NCBI RefSeq assembly: GCF_015864955.1
Contig: NZ_JADYWE010000001.1
Span: 1,116,001-1,180,000, forward strand
Reading direction: 5' to 3'
DNA from: Salinibacterium sp. NK8237
GTDB lineage: Bacteria; Actinomycetota; Actinomycetes; Actinomycetales; Microbacteriaceae
Length of the DNA stretch: 64,000 bases
Program-made: the position numbers and the translations under genes
In this document: piece after piece, positions 55,480-64,000 of the stretch
Layout of the letters: every line of letters starts with the position of its first letter
How positions within the stretch are numbered: the first letter of the stretch is position 1
The notes under the pieces: generated by a model
Told to the model about the DNA's origin: nothing
The model's input: only the letters and a program-made list of their open reading frames with translations
The model's database searches: none

Positions 55480-56073
55480 ATGAAGGGTTCACCGATCTAC
55501 GTCGAGATCGACATCAGCGCCGATCTCGATACTGTGTGGCACCTCACGCAAGACACCATTTCTCACACACGGTGGGACCTGCGCTTCAGCCGCATCACTC
55601 CCGCAGAAGCACTCGATGGCGACGGTTACCGTTTTCAATACGAGCGTCGGATGCCCTTCCATACGATTGTGGGAACGGGCACCACTCGAGGCGAGTTGGC
55701 CCGGCCCGACGGCACCCGCACTTCAGCTCTAAGATTCACCACGAGCGATCCGCTCTCGCCTCTGGGCGACGGCCGCGGTTACTGGCGCTACGTGCCCATC
55801 CCTGGCGGTACCCGCTTCATCACCGGCTATGACTACGAACCAGCCTGGGGCAACCTTCTCGATCGCATCCTCATCCGCCCCGTGGTGGGATGGCTCACCG
55901 CCTGGAGCTTCGACAGCCTGCGCTTGTGGGCCGAAAGTGACATCGAACCGCACTCACCGCTGGCCTTCTGGAAATCCGGCCGACCGCGCGCTGGCCGCTG
56001 TCGGCGCACCCCGCGTCGCGGGCGGGCGATGGATGACGCTCCCGCCACCCTGTCCGCCCTGGAGGCACCGTGA
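55480..56073 (+). CDS. SRPBCC-family (START-like) protein
   Basis: 197 residues from ATG 55480 after GGGAAG. PIYVEIDISADLDTVWHLTQ and HTRWDLRFSRI are the opening of polyketide-cyclase/SRPBCC folds with a hydrophobic ligand pocket, and the middle (GGTRFITGYDYEP) is consistent. The C-terminal ~35 residues are Arg-rich and low in homology, and may be extra. It overlaps the DUF4166 gene by GTGA, so the two work together. Ligand unknown. Confidence 0.75.
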   Translation: MKGSPIYVEIDISADLDTVWHLTQDTISHTRWDLRFSRITPAEALDGDGYRFQYERRMPFHTIVGTGTTRGELARPDGTRTSALRFTTSDPLSPLGDGRGYWRYVPIPGGTRFITGYDYEPAWGNLLDRILIRPVVGWLTAWSFDSLRLWAESDIEPHSPLAFWKSGRPRAGRCRRTPRRGRAMDDAPATLSALEAP

Positions 56074-56744
56074 CCTCGATGTTCGCCACCGTGCTCGGCG
56101 ACGATTTCGCTCGGCTGCATCCGATGCTCCAGAAGCGTTTCGGAGTCGGTCTCGATTCCGGCTACGCCGCAGTGGGCACTGGCGTAATGTCGAGCATCCG
56201 ACGCGGCCCCTGGTGGACGGTGCCGTTCCTGTGGATCGGGTGGTTTCGCAACATCCTGACGCCAGATATCGGCGACAGTGTTCCCTTTCGCATCGAGAAC
56301 TATCCCTACCGCGACCCCTTCGGTCGCGAGACGGTGACGTTTGTGCGTGAATACACTGTGCGCCGCAAGCCCACCCGCTTCGACGCGACAATGGTACTCA
56401 ACACCGCTGGCGATCGCATCGTCGACTATTTGGGCACACATCAACACTTGGCCGTCGATCTCGATCTTGCGGTCACCACGGATGGTTCATTGCAGTTGAG
56501 GTCGGATGCCCAACGCTTCTATGAGGGCCCTCTCGCGTTCCGCTTTCCCATGCTCTTTAGCGGCCGCGCTCACCTCACCGAATCCTTCGACGATGAGACC
56601 AACGAGTTCGTGATTGCCCTCGAGGTTCGCAACCGCTTCTGGGGGTTCCTCTTCGGTTATTCGGGCCGCTTCACGTGCGAGTTTCCCGAAGCCGTCGATG
56701 CACCGCAGCGGCTCAAGCCCGTGAGGCACGAGCTTCGCGAGTAA
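56070..56744 (+). CDS. DUF4166 domain protein
   Basis: 224 residues. LHPMLQKRFGV, then GPWWTVPFLWIGWFRNILTPDIG and ENYPYRDPFGRETVTFVREY, and the end RFWGFLFGYSGRFTCEF are typical of DUF4166, a family of unknown function found fused to NAD-dependent epimerases or next to SRPBCC genes. It probably binds a lipid or polyketide. Coupled to the upstream gene by 4 nt. Confidence 0.8.
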   Translation: MTSMFATVLGDDFARLHPMLQKRFGVGLDSGYAAVGTGVMSSIRRGPWWTVPFLWIGWFRNILTPDIGDSVPFRIENYPYRDPFGRETVTFVREYTVRRKPTRFDATMVLNTAGDRIVDYLGTHQHLAVDLDLAVTTDGSLQLRSDAQRFYEGPLAFRFPMLFSGRAHLTESFDDETNEFVIALEVRNRFWGFLFGYSGRFTCEFPEAVDAPQRLKPVRHELRE

Positions 56745-56832
56745 CACGGCTCTGTGTTCCTTCATACCTAGTCATGTCCATCTGAGCCGCCACTGTGACA
56801 TTGCGACCACAGAAATCTCCCCGTTGAACGAC

Positions 56833-56865
56833 AAGCGCCGCTCGTCACGAAGGCGAGCGGCGCTT
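56833..56865. terminator. Strong hairpin between DUF4166 and sucD
   Basis: A 12-bp stem, AAGCGCCGCTCG at 56833-56844 with CGAGCGGCGCTT at 56854-56865, 21 nt past the sucD stop on the minus strand and 89 nt past DUF4166. No long T run, but the stem is stable on both strands. Confidence 0.7.
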
Positions 56866-56885
56866 GGAGTAGCGAAAAGCGTTTG

Positions 56886-57773
56886 CTACAGAGTTTCGAG
56901 AATTTCGCGCATGAGCTTGGCTGCTTCAGACGGCGTCTTGCCGACCTTCACACCGGCAGCTTCAAGTGCTTCCTTCTTGGCCTGAGCGGTTCCGGCTGAA
57001 CCAGAAACGATCGCACCGGCGTGACCCATGGTCTTACCCTCGGGAGCCGTGAAGCCAGCGACGTAGCCCACAACAGGCTTCGTGACGTGAGCCTTGATGT
57101 AGTCAGCGGCACGCTCTTCAGCGTCTCCACCAATCTCACCGATCATCACGATTGCCTTGGTCTCGGGGTCAGCTTCGAACGCTTCAAGAGCGTCGATGTG
57201 CGTCGTGCCGATGATGGGGTCGCCACCGATACCGATTGCGGTCGAGAATCCGAGGTCACGGAGTTCGTACATCATCTGGTACGTAAGCGTTCCCGACTTG
57301 GAGACGAGACCGATCGGGCCCTTGCCGGTGATGTTCGCAGGCGTGATGCCGACGAGTGCTTCACCGGGCGTGATGATGCCGGGGCAGTTCGGACCAATGA
57401 TGCGGGTCTTGTTGCCCTTCTCCTGGGCGTAAGCCCAGAACTCAGCCGAGTCACCGACGGGAACACCCTCGGTGATGATGACGAGCAGTGGCATCTCAGC
57501 GTCGATAGCTTCGATAACGGCATCCTTGGTAAAGGCCGGAGGAACAAAAGCGATCGAAACATCCGCCCCCGTCTTCTCCATTGCTTCAGCAACAGTGCCG
57601 AACACGGGAAGCTCAACGTCACCGTGAGTCACGGTGGTGCCAGCCTTGCGTGCGTTGACGCCGCCAACGACCTGGGTGCCCGCAGCGAGCATGAGAGCGG
57701 TGTGCTTGGTGCCCTCACCGCCGGTGATGCCCTGAACGATGACCTTGGAATCCTTGTTGAGGAAAATTGACAT
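56886..57773 (-). CDS. sucD: Succinyl-CoA synthetase alpha subunit
   Basis: 295 residues. [21 protein letters not shown] binds Co[20 protein letters not shown] is family-specific, and [20 protein letters not shown] holds the phosphohistidine. It performs the substrate-level phosphorylation step of the TCA cycle together with SucC, which precedes it by 10 nt; AAGGAA is in that gap. Confidence 0.97.
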   Translation of the reverse strand: MSIFLNKDSKVIVQGITGGEGTKHTALMLAAGTQVVGGVNARKAGTTVTHGDVELPVFGTVAEAMEKTGADVSIAFVPPAFTKDAVIEAIDAEMPLLVIITEGVPVGDSAEFWAYAQEKGNKTRIIGPNCPGIITPGEALVGITPANITGKGPIGLVSKSGTLTYQMMYELRDLGFSTAIGIGGDPIIGTTHIDALEAFEADPETKAIVMIGEIGGDAEERAADYIKAHVTKPVVGYVAGFTAPEGKTMGHAGAIVSGSAGTAQAKKEALEAAGVKVGKTPSEAAKLMREILETL

Positions 57774-57783
57774 GCTCGGTTCC

Positions 57784-58962
57784 TTACTTCGCAGCGTTGG
57801 CGAGTTCGGCGGCCTTGTCGGCGCCCTCGTCCATAGAGGCGGCTAGCGTCACGAGGGGGTGGTTCGCTTCAGCAAGAATCGCGCGACCCTCCTCAACCTT
57901 GTTGCCGTCGAGACGGACAACGAGAGGCTTGTTGGCGGCATCGCCGAGCGCGGCGAGCGCACCCACGATTCCGTGAGCAACAGCGTCACACGCGGTGATT
58001 CCACCGAAGACGTTGACGAAAACGCTCTTGACCTGAGGGTCATTGAGAATAACGTCGAGTCCGGCGGCCATGACCTCAGCGGAGGCTCCGCCACCGATGT
58101 CGAGGAAGTTGGCGGGCTTCACGTTGCCGTGGTTTTCGCCAGCGTAGGCAACAACATCCAGCGTCGACATGACGAGGCCTGCACCGTTACCGATGACACC
58201 GACTTCACCATCGAGCTTGACGTAGTTGAGGTTGTTGGCCTTGGCCTTCGCCTCGAGGGGATCAGCGGCAGCAGCATCTTCGAGCTCTGCATGCTTGGGG
58301 TGACGGAACTCAGCGTTCTCGTCGAGCGATACCTTGCCGTCGAGGGCAACAATGTCGCCGTCTTCGGTGATCACGAGAGGGTTGACCTCAACGAGAGTGG
58401 CGTCTTCGCCCTTGTAGACGTCGTAGAGCTTCACGAAGACAGGAGCAACCTTGTCGACGAGCTCTGCCGGGAACTTGGCAGCGATCGCAATTTCGGTGGC
58501 CTTGGCGAGGTCAATACCCGTGAGCGGGTTGACCTCGATCTTGGCGAGAGCCTCGGGGCGCTCAACAGCAAGCACCTCGATTTCCACTCCACCTTCAACG
58601 CTGCACAGCGAGAGGTAGGAGCGGTTTGCTCGGTCGAGCAGCACGGAGAAGTAGAACTCCTGCGCGATGCGAGCACCGGCAGCAATCATTACTCGCTTGA
58701 CCGTGTGGCCGTTGATGTCGAGACCAAGGATCTGCTCGGCTGCGGCGAAAGCGTCGTCGGCGTTATGAACAACCTTGACACCACCCGCCTTGCCGCGACC
58801 GCCGGTCTTGACTTGAGCCTTGACAACGACAGTTCCACCGATTTTCTCGGCTGCTGCTTTGGCTTCTTCTGGGGTGTCGGCAATTAGGCCGGCAAGTACT
58901 GGTACGCCATAGGACTCAAATACGTCCCTAGCTTGGTACTCATATAGATCCACGCTGCTCAT
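57784..58962 (-). CDS. sucC: Succinyl-CoA synthetase beta subunit
   Basis: 392 residues from ATG 58962; the GTG three codons later ([16 protein letters not shown]) is the usual actinobacterial start and cannot be excluded. An ATP-grasp domain ([19 protein letters not shown]) is followed by the ligase domain ([20 protein letters not shown] and [19 protein letters not shown], with L for N in the first residues). Reaction as for sucD. Nucleotide preference not readable. Confidence 0.96.
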   Translation of the reverse strand: MSSVDLYEYQARDVFESYGVPVLAGLIADTPEEAKAAAEKIGGTVVVKAQVKTGGRGKAGGVKVVHNADDAFAAAEQILGLDINGHTVKRVMIAAGARIAQEFYFSVLLDRANRSYLSLCSVEGGVEIEVLAVERPEALAKIEVNPLTGIDLAKATEIAIAAKFPAELVDKVAPVFVKLYDVYKGEDATLVEVNPLVITEDGDIVALDGKVSLDENAEFRHPKHAELEDAAAADPLEAKAKANNLNYVKLDGEVGVIGNGAGLVMSTLDVVAYAGENHGNVKPANFLDIGGGASAEVMAAGLDVILNDPQVKSVFVNVFGGITACDAVAHGIVGALAALGDAANKPLVVRLDGNKVEEGRAILAEANHPLVTLAASMDEGADKAAELANAAK

Positions 58963-59142
58963 TCCAATCCGCGCGTAATGGTGAGTGGGGAAGGCGGCGA
59001 ATCGGTGCCAAATTGGTCGGCTCCATGAGTCGCACGCCAATAGAAAACCTTACCGTGCCTAACGTTGTGGGTTTTCCGATAGCGGGCTGAATGTGGCGAA
59101 AGATCAGCAAATCTTGTGGTTCAGCACTCGTAAACTGGCCGT

Positions 59143-59916
59143 GTGCCCACATCCGCCCCCCTCAGAATTGCGGATGTCTCTGCCGACGTCGCTCTGTTGG
59201 CCGGCGGTGGGGCGGCCATCCTGTTGCAAATCGCGCACCTTGCTGTGGGTCAGGCGGTCGCTGAGCACAGTGACTTTGCGCGGCGCCCCTTGGATCGCCT
59301 CAACGGCACCCTCACGTATCTCTACGTCACGGTTTATGGCACGTCGGCCGAGGCTGCCGAGGTCGCGCGGCGCGTGGGTGCGGCTCATCGACCGGTGCGG
59401 GCCGACAGCTATGACGCCCGTGACCCACAGCTGCAGTTATGGGTCGCCACCACGCTCTACGACACCGCGATGCGGGTGCGCGAGCTGGTTTTCGGGCCGC
59501 TACGCGACGTGGATGCCGAAACCTTACTCGCCGACTACGCCGTCATTGCGACCGCGCTGGGCGTTCCGCGCGCGCTGTGGCCGGCCGATCGCGCGGCGTT
59601 CGCCGCCTACTGGAACGAGAGCGTGGCTTCGTTGCGCGTCACGGACGCGAGCCACCGAGTTGCCCAGCAGCTGCTGCATCCAACCGGCGGACCGTGGTGG
59701 CTGCGCGCGTCGATGCCGCTCGTGCGCGTACTGACCGCAGGGTTGTTGAGCGCCGAACTGCGCGAGGCTTATGCGCTCCCCCACGACCAGAGACGCTTCG
59801 ATCGGATCATACGGGTCACGCGCGCGGTGTACCCGCACCTGCCGCGGTGGGTGCGCTTCGCGGCGCAGCGCCGGTATCTGGCGTCGTTCCGGCGATCGCT
59901 CGCTGGCGGCAACTAG
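59143..59916 (+). CDS. DUF2236 (MpaB/rubber-oxygenase-like) protein
   Basis: 257 residues from a GTG. LLAGGGAAILLQIAHLAVGQ with AVAEHSDFARRPLDRL and TYLYVTVYGTS is the MpaB family core, including the two His that ligate heme in latex-clearing relatives. Most members are of unknown substrate; here the end VRFAAQRRYLASFRRSL is typical. Divergent from sucC with about 180 nt between. Confidence 0.85.
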   Translation: MPTSAPLRIADVSADVALLAGGGAAILLQIAHLAVGQAVAEHSDFARRPLDRLNGTLTYLYVTVYGTSAEAAEVARRVGAAHRPVRADSYDARDPQLQLWVATTLYDTAMRVRELVFGPLRDVDAETLLADYAVIATALGVPRALWPADRAAFAAYWNESVASLRVTDASHRVAQQLLHPTGGPWWLRASMPLVRVLTAGLLSAELREAYALPHDQRRFDRIIRVTRAVYPHLPRWVRFAAQRRYLASFRRSLAGGN

Positions 59917-59961
59917 CTAGGCGCAGCCTCGCCTGCGCCTCCAAGCGGACGAACGAGCGAG

Positions 59962-61374
59962 TTAAGCGAGTTCGAACTCGATCGTTCCTGTCGCAATCTC
60001 GGCAGAGACGAGTCGCACGCGCACCGTGTCGCCAGCCGAAACCGTGCCGGAGATGCGAGCCGTGATCACCGGTTCAGCAATCTGGATGACGCCACCCTCG
60101 GCGCGCTCCGAAACCACTGTTGCTTCAAACTCGTCGCCCACTCGCGGCCGCAACAGCGCCGCTTCGATCACGTCGACCGAGGCGCGGTCAAACTGCGACG
60201 CGAGCTGACTCGTGCGGCCCATGATCTTGGGGAGTTGCGGAAGAGCTTCGCGCACCCATTTCGGCACTTCGCGCCCCGCGACAATCGCTTCACACGCGAC
60301 AAGCACGAAGCGGTCGACGAGTCGACGCAGCGGCGCTGTTGCGTGAGCGTAAGGCGCTGCAACGGCAGCTTGGATGGTGTCTTCGGGCAGTTCGCCGTCG
60401 AAGGGCGTGTAGCCCGCTCCACGAAACAACGAGGTGGCGGCGTGGGTCGCCGCGAGGGCGCGAGGGTCGGAGTGGTCGAGGGTGCGCAGGTACTCGCCAT
60501 AGTTCTGGTTCTCGGGCCACGGGCATCCAAGGCTCGCCACTTGGCGGCGGAACTGCTCGAGCGTTTCATCATCGGGCGCGGGCATTGTGCGCAGAATGCC
60601 GACTTTGCCTTCGAGCATGATGCGAGCGGCTTCCATGCCGGTCATGAGCGAGACGTGCGCGTTGTAGTCCTCGACGGGTAGCGACGCTCGACGCTCGATC
60701 ACATACTGGCCATCAACGACAGCCACTTCTTCGTCGGGCCGGTTGAGGCTTGCTCCCCCGCGCTGACGTTCCAGCTCGGTGCGCAGGCGCCCAAACTCGG
60801 GCAGCAACGAGAGGGATTCGTCCGCGCGGTCGTTGTCGAGCAGCTCTTGCACTTCGACATAGTTGAACTGGCGACGGTTACGCACTTGGGCGCGCACGAG
60901 AGTTGTCGTGATGACCTCGCCCGCGGCATCCAAGTCAAAGGTCCAGACAAAAGCGGGTCGCGTCGCACCGGCGAGAAGCGAGGCGGCGTCTTCACTGATG
61001 ATCGTCGGATGCAGCGGCACCCGGTCGTCGGGACCGTACAAGGTTTGGCCACGCTTGCGGGCCTCAGCATCCACGGCTGAGCCTGGAAGCACGAAGGCGG
61101 GCACTTCTGCGATGGCATACATCACGCGCAGTGTTTCGCCGGTGCGTTCGAGGTAGAGCGCCTGGTCGAGATCGGTCGCGCCCTCGGGGTCGATTGTCAC
61201 GAAAGGAATGGCTGTGAGGTCGAGTTCCGGCGGCTCGAATGCGGCCACTGCGGCGTTGGCTGCTTCCTCGACTTCAGCGCTGAACTCGGTGGGAAGCTTA
61301 AGCTCGACCCGCACTGCCGCGAGCGCCTGAGCCAACTCGTCGTCGGTGTCGAGTGGCCGAACGCGCGGCACCAC
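59962..61374 (-). CDS. RNB-domain exoribonuclease (RNase II/R family)
   Basis: 470 residues from the GTG at 61374, which follows GGGAA; a TTG at 61449 lying inside the pcrA 3' end is an alternative. FVTIDPEGATDLDQALYLER is the RNB catalytic loop with its Asp cluster, and LPVEDYNAHVSLMTGMEAAR and HATAPLRRLVDRFV are conserved. A C-terminal S1-like beta domain follows; N-terminal cold-shock domains are missing, as in the short actinobacterial form. It degrades RNA 3' to 5'. Confidence 0.9.
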   Translation of the reverse strand: MVPRVRPLDTDDELAQALAAVRVELKLPTEFSAEVEEAANAAVAAFEPPELDLTAIPFVTIDPEGATDLDQALYLERTGETLRVMYAIAEVPAFVLPGSAVDAEARKRGQTLYGPDDRVPLHPTIISEDAASLLAGATRPAFVWTFDLDAAGEVITTTLVRAQVRNRRQFNYVEVQELLDNDRADESLSLLPEFGRLRTELERQRGGASLNRPDEEVAVVDGQYVIERRASLPVEDYNAHVSLMTGMEAARIMLEGKVGILRTMPAPDDETLEQFRRQVASLGCPWPENQNYGEYLRTLDHSDPRALAATHAATSLFRGAGYTPFDGELPEDTIQAAVAAPYAHATAPLRRLVDRFVLVACEAIVAGREVPKWVREALPQLPKIMGRTSQLASQFDRASVDVIEAALLRPRVGDEFEATVVSERAEGGVIQIAEPVITARISGTVSAGDTVRVRLVSAEIATGTIEFELA

Positions 61375-61426
61375 GAGCCGAGGTTCCCAGTGGCGCGGCG
61401 TGCCCGACTGCGGTGTTCCTTCAGAA

Positions 61427-63832
61427 TCAAAGTTTCTCAATGGGAGCAATCTTGATCAGCAGGCGCTTGCGCCCCGCGGTGTCGAACTGAACGTCAGCGA
61501 TGCTCTTAGGGCCAGCGCCCGTGACTTGATTCACGGTTCCGTCACCAAAATCAGTGTGGCGGATGCGGTCGCCCGCCGCCAGAGTGAGGTCACCGTTGTC
61601 GCGCACGGTCGCCGTGATGGGGCTAGCCCATTCGGTCTTGGCGCGCGGAGGCGCCGGAGGCAGTCCACCGGATGCCGCTGCCCGGAGCGAACCCGACCAC
61701 GAGCCGCCGCCACCGCTTCCATCGCGGCGAGCGTTGAGCGCACGGGATTGGGTTCCGCCGCGCGAGTTCGCCATTCCGGGTGATTGCTTCCACTCGATAA
61801 GTTCGGTGGGAATCTCTTGCAGGTAACGGCTCGGCATCGCGACGTTGACTTCGCCGAACTGGGCGCGGGTCATGGCCAGCGAGAGAAAGAGTCGTTTGCG
61901 GGCACGCGTGATGCCGACATAGAACAGTCGACGTTCCTCGGCTGGGCCGCCCGGCTCGTTGGCCGACATGCGGTGCGGCAGCAGGTCTTCTTCGACTCCG
62001 GTGAGAAACACCGAATCGTATTCGAGGCCCTTCGCGGTGTGCAGCGTCATGAGCGAGACGGTTCCGCTCGAGTCATCCAGATCATCAGCCGCCGCCACGA
62101 GAGACACCTCGGTGAGGAAGTCGAGCAGGGTGCCATCCGGGTTGTTCTTGCCGAACTCCTTCGTCACCGCCACAAGCTCGTCCACGTTCTCGGCGCGAGC
62201 TTCATCTTGTGGATCTTGCGAGGCGCGCAGCGCCGTCAGATACCCCGAGCGCTCCAGCAGCTCCGTCAAGATATCAGCGGGCTTGGAAGTCTCCACCTTC
62301 GCCATCACTTCGTCGAGCACCTCAGCCAAACCAACGATCGCTTTCGTAACCTTAGGTCCGAGGCCGAGTTCGGAGGCGTTGCGCATCGCATCGCGCAGGG
62401 TCATCCCCCGGTCATTCGCCCACGCTTGCAGTGCAGCCTCCGTCGCCGGACCAATGCCCCGCTTCGGCGTGTTCATGATGCGACGCAGCGCCAGCGGATC
62501 CGCCGGGTTAGCAACCGCAATCAGGTAGCCGAACGAATCCTTGATTTCCGCGCGCTCATAGAACTTGGTGCCACCGAGCACGCGGTACGGCAGGGCCGCC
62601 CGAATGAAAATCTCTTCCAGCGCACGGGTCTGCGAGTTAGTGCGATAGAAAACCGCCACGTCTTTATAGGCAACGCCCTGATCGTGCAGCTTCTGAATTT
62701 CATCCGCCACAAACTGGGCTTCGTCGTGGCCCGAGTAGCCGGTGAAGCCCACGATCTTGTCGCCGGCACCCACAGTCGTGAAGAGCTTCTTGTCTTTGCG
62801 ATCGAAATTGTGGGAGATGACCGCGTTGGCGGCATCCAAAATCGTCTGGGTCGAGCGGTAGTTTTGCTCAAGCAGAATCACGGTCGAGTTCGGAAAGTCA
62901 CGCTCGAACTCCACAATGTTGCGGATGTCGGCCCCGCGGAACGCATAAATCGACTGGTCGCTGTCGCCGACCACGGTCAGCGACGCGGCATCCGCCTCGC
63001 TGCTGGAGCCGGCAATGAGCACGCCAGGCGAGGTCTCGAACCGCTCAGGAGCCGGCGGCCGCGTCAGCTCGCGGATGAGCGAATACTGCGCGTGGTTGGT
63101 GTCCTGATATTCGTCAACAAGGATGTGCTTGAAGCGACGCTGGTAGGTGGCCGCGATCTGCGGGAAGGCCCGGAACAGGTACACGGTCTGCCCGATGAGG
63201 TCGTCGAAATCGAAGGCGTTGGCGTCGCTGAGGCCGCGAGTGTAGCGCCGGAAGACCTCAAGGAACTTCTTCTCTGTCGGGTCGCTCATGTTGGCATCCC
63301 GCGCGAAACCGTCGACGTCGGTTAGCTCATTCTTGAGCTGCGAAATACGGTTCGCGGCCTTGCTGACTGTGAGGCCGAACATGTCGGCGTCGAGCTCTTT
63401 AAGAATCCGCTTGAGCAGAGCTTTGCTGTCGGCCGAGTCATAAATCGTGAAGTTCTTGGAGAACCCAAAGGCTTCAGCTTCGCGGCGCAAAATGCGCACG
63501 CAGGCGGAGTGGAACGTGGAGATCCACATTCCCTCAGCAGTGTTACCGACAATGGCACCCACGCGCTCCCGCATTTCAGCGGCAGCCTTGTTGGTGAAGG
63601 TGATGGCGAGAATCTGGCTCGGCCAGGCTTCTCCCGAGCGCAAGAGCCCGGCAATGCGCCGCGTCAGAACGCTTGTCTTGCCCGAGCCAGCACCCGCCAC
63701 GATCAGCAGCGAAGGCCCCCGGTATTCGACAGCCTCCCGTTGACGCGGATTCAGCCCGTCGAGCAGAGGGTCGCTAATGGAATCCCCGTCGTCAGAACGG
63801 CCAGGGTCGTGAGGGTCAAGAGCAGTCGTCAT
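61427..63832 (-). CDS. pcrA: ATP-dependent DNA helicase PcrA/UvrD1
   Basis: 801 residues, superfamily 1A. Motifs I to VI are visible: VAGAGSGKTSVLTRRI, ITFTNKAAAEMRERV, LVDEYQDTNHAQY, VGDSDQSIYAFRGAD, EQNYRSTQTIL and VGITRARKRLFLS. The last ~50 residues are the Tudor-like domain that binds RNA polymerase (GDRIRHTDFGDGTVNQV). Takes part in nucleotide excision repair and removal of stalled complexes. Upstream of, and close to, the RNB gene. Confidence 0.97.
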   Translation of the reverse strand: MTTALDPHDPGRSDDGDSISDPLLDGLNPRQREAVEYRGPSLLIVAGAGSGKTSVLTRRIAGLLRSGEAWPSQILAITFTNKAAAEMRERVGAIVGNTAEGMWISTFHSACVRILRREAEAFGFSKNFTIYDSADSKALLKRILKELDADMFGLTVSKAANRISQLKNELTDVDGFARDANMSDPTEKKFLEVFRRYTRGLSDANAFDFDDLIGQTVYLFRAFPQIAATYQRRFKHILVDEYQDTNHAQYSLIRELTRPPAPERFETSPGVLIAGSSSEADAASLTVVGDSDQSIYAFRGADIRNIVEFERDFPNSTVILLEQNYRSTQTILDAANAVISHNFDRKDKKLFTTVGAGDKIVGFTGYSGHDEAQFVADEIQKLHDQGVAYKDVAVFYRTNSQTRALEEIFIRAALPYRVLGGTKFYERAEIKDSFGYLIAVANPADPLALRRIMNTPKRGIGPATEAALQAWANDRGMTLRDAMRNASELGLGPKVTKAIVGLAEVLDEVMAKVETSKPADILTELLERSGYLTALRASQDPQDEARAENVDELVAVTKEFGKNNPDGTLLDFLTEVSLVAAADDLDDSSGTVSLMTLHTAKGLEYDSVFLTGVEEDLLPHRMSANEPGGPAEERRLFYVGITRARKRLFLSLAMTRAQFGEVNVAMPSRYLQEIPTELIEWKQSPGMANSRGGTQSRALNARRDGSGGGGSWSGSLRAAASGGLPPAPPRAKTEWASPITATVRDNGDLTLAAGDRIRHTDFGDGTVNQVTGAGPKSIADVQFDTAGRKRLLIKIAPIEKL

Positions 63833-63844
63833 GGCCCCTCGACT

Positions 63845-64000
63845 CTACCCGCGCGCGCTGACGGCGAGGTCGGGTTGGTCAGCGAAGACGCCATCGAGAC
63901 CGGAATCGATGAGCATCCGAAACTCCGCACGCCAATCTCCGTGTTGCTCGGGCTGCTTGCTCGAACGCAAGTTCTTCGGCAAGAAGCGGTTCTCAGCGCG
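63845..64000 (-). CDS. Glycerophosphodiester phosphodiesterase, C-terminal end
   Basis: 51 residues in frame from the window edge to TAG at 63845. RAENRFLPKNLRS and then LIDSGLDGVFADQPDLAVSAR match the end of GDPD/UgpQ proteins, whose fold closes with D-G-x-(F)-x-D-x-P. The catalytic N-terminal part lies outside. It releases glycerol-3-phosphate from lipid head groups, a use that fits the glycerol genes of the window. Confidence 0.8.
   Translation of the reverse strand, partial: RAENRFLPKNLRSSKQPEQHGDWRAEFRMLIDSGLDGVFADQPDLAVSARG

Overview
The window looks like chromosomal DNA from a high-GC actinobacterium, most likely a member of the Microbacteriaceae. The evidence is the base composition, frequent GTG and TTG starts with AAGGAG-type ribosome binding sites, a fused MrpA-MrpB antiporter subunit, the eukaryotic-type NADP isocitrate dehydrogenase, a DUF6350/PerM-purN-purH block and actinobacterial protein families throughout. 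The genus is not determined. I saw no rRNA, tRNA, CRISPR array, transposase, integrase or phage gene. Both edges cut a gene: a Stealth-type sugar-phosphate transferase on the left and a glycerophosphodiester phosphodiesterase on the right.

Layout. 1-1.9 kb: partial Stealth gene, a 67-residue PLDc_N membrane protein and an isochorismatase-like hydrolase. 2.0-6.0 kb: an orphan type VII secretion-like cassette reading leftwards, made of a small EspC-like protein, a 774-residue WXG-headed protein and two tandem-duplicated lipoproteins. 6.2-9.2 kb: a VIT1/CCC1 metal transporter coupled to an aldose epimerase, with a divergent degenerate galactokinase. 9.3-16.6 kb: one-carbon and amino-sugar metabolism (folD, glyA, purU, nagA, nagB), with an MFS exporter and a DUF1697 protein. 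16.9-23.2 kb: a complete mrpACDEFG Na+/H+ antiporter operon with 4-nt overlaps. 23.3-26.1 kb: an FMN-binding lipoprotein, ApbE and an NqrB/RnfD-like membrane reductase, together a flavin-based trans-membrane electron-transfer cassette. 26.1-35.1 kb: metal P-type ATPase, K+ channel, a DUF805 gene broken by an in-frame TGA, a DUF2231-Rieske protein, a PPOX-fold stress protein, a Ser/Thr kinase with a lipoprotein, an epimerase-like SDR and icd. 35.2-38.6 kb: GNAT, alkyltransferase-like protein and glpF-glpK, preceded by two matching inverted repeats. 38.7-43.7 kb: heterodimeric ABC exporter and a membrane-anchored DDAH. 43.8-47.2 kb: purH-purN-DUF6350. 47.3-51.5 kb: dhaM-dhaL-dhaK-aquaporin with a divergent IclR regulator. 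51.6-55.2 kb: a secreted subtilase. 55.5-56.7 kb: SRPBCC and DUF4166 genes. 56.9-63.8 kb: sucD-sucC, a DUF2236 oxygenase, an RNB exoribonuclease and pcrA.

The genes form several joint pathways. GlyA makes methylene-THF, FolD interconverts it to formyl-THF, PurN and PurH consume formyl-THF and PurU hydrolyses it. GlpF/GlpK and the second aquaporin with DhaKLM give two routes for C3 polyols into glycolysis. NagA and NagB feed amino sugars into glycolysis. The FMN-bind/ApbE/reductase set should form one electron-transfer chain. The order pcrA - sucCD - DUF6350 - purN - purH matches the order I know from Mycobacterium tuberculosis, but here a 9-10 kb block of DHA, protease and SRPBCC genes lies between sucD and DUF6350.

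The items most likely to be new are the T7SS-like cassette with its duplicated lipoproteins, the galactokinase-like gene without its substrate motif, the duplicated 14-bp operator before glpF, and the flavinylation cassette with a non-standard acceptor site.
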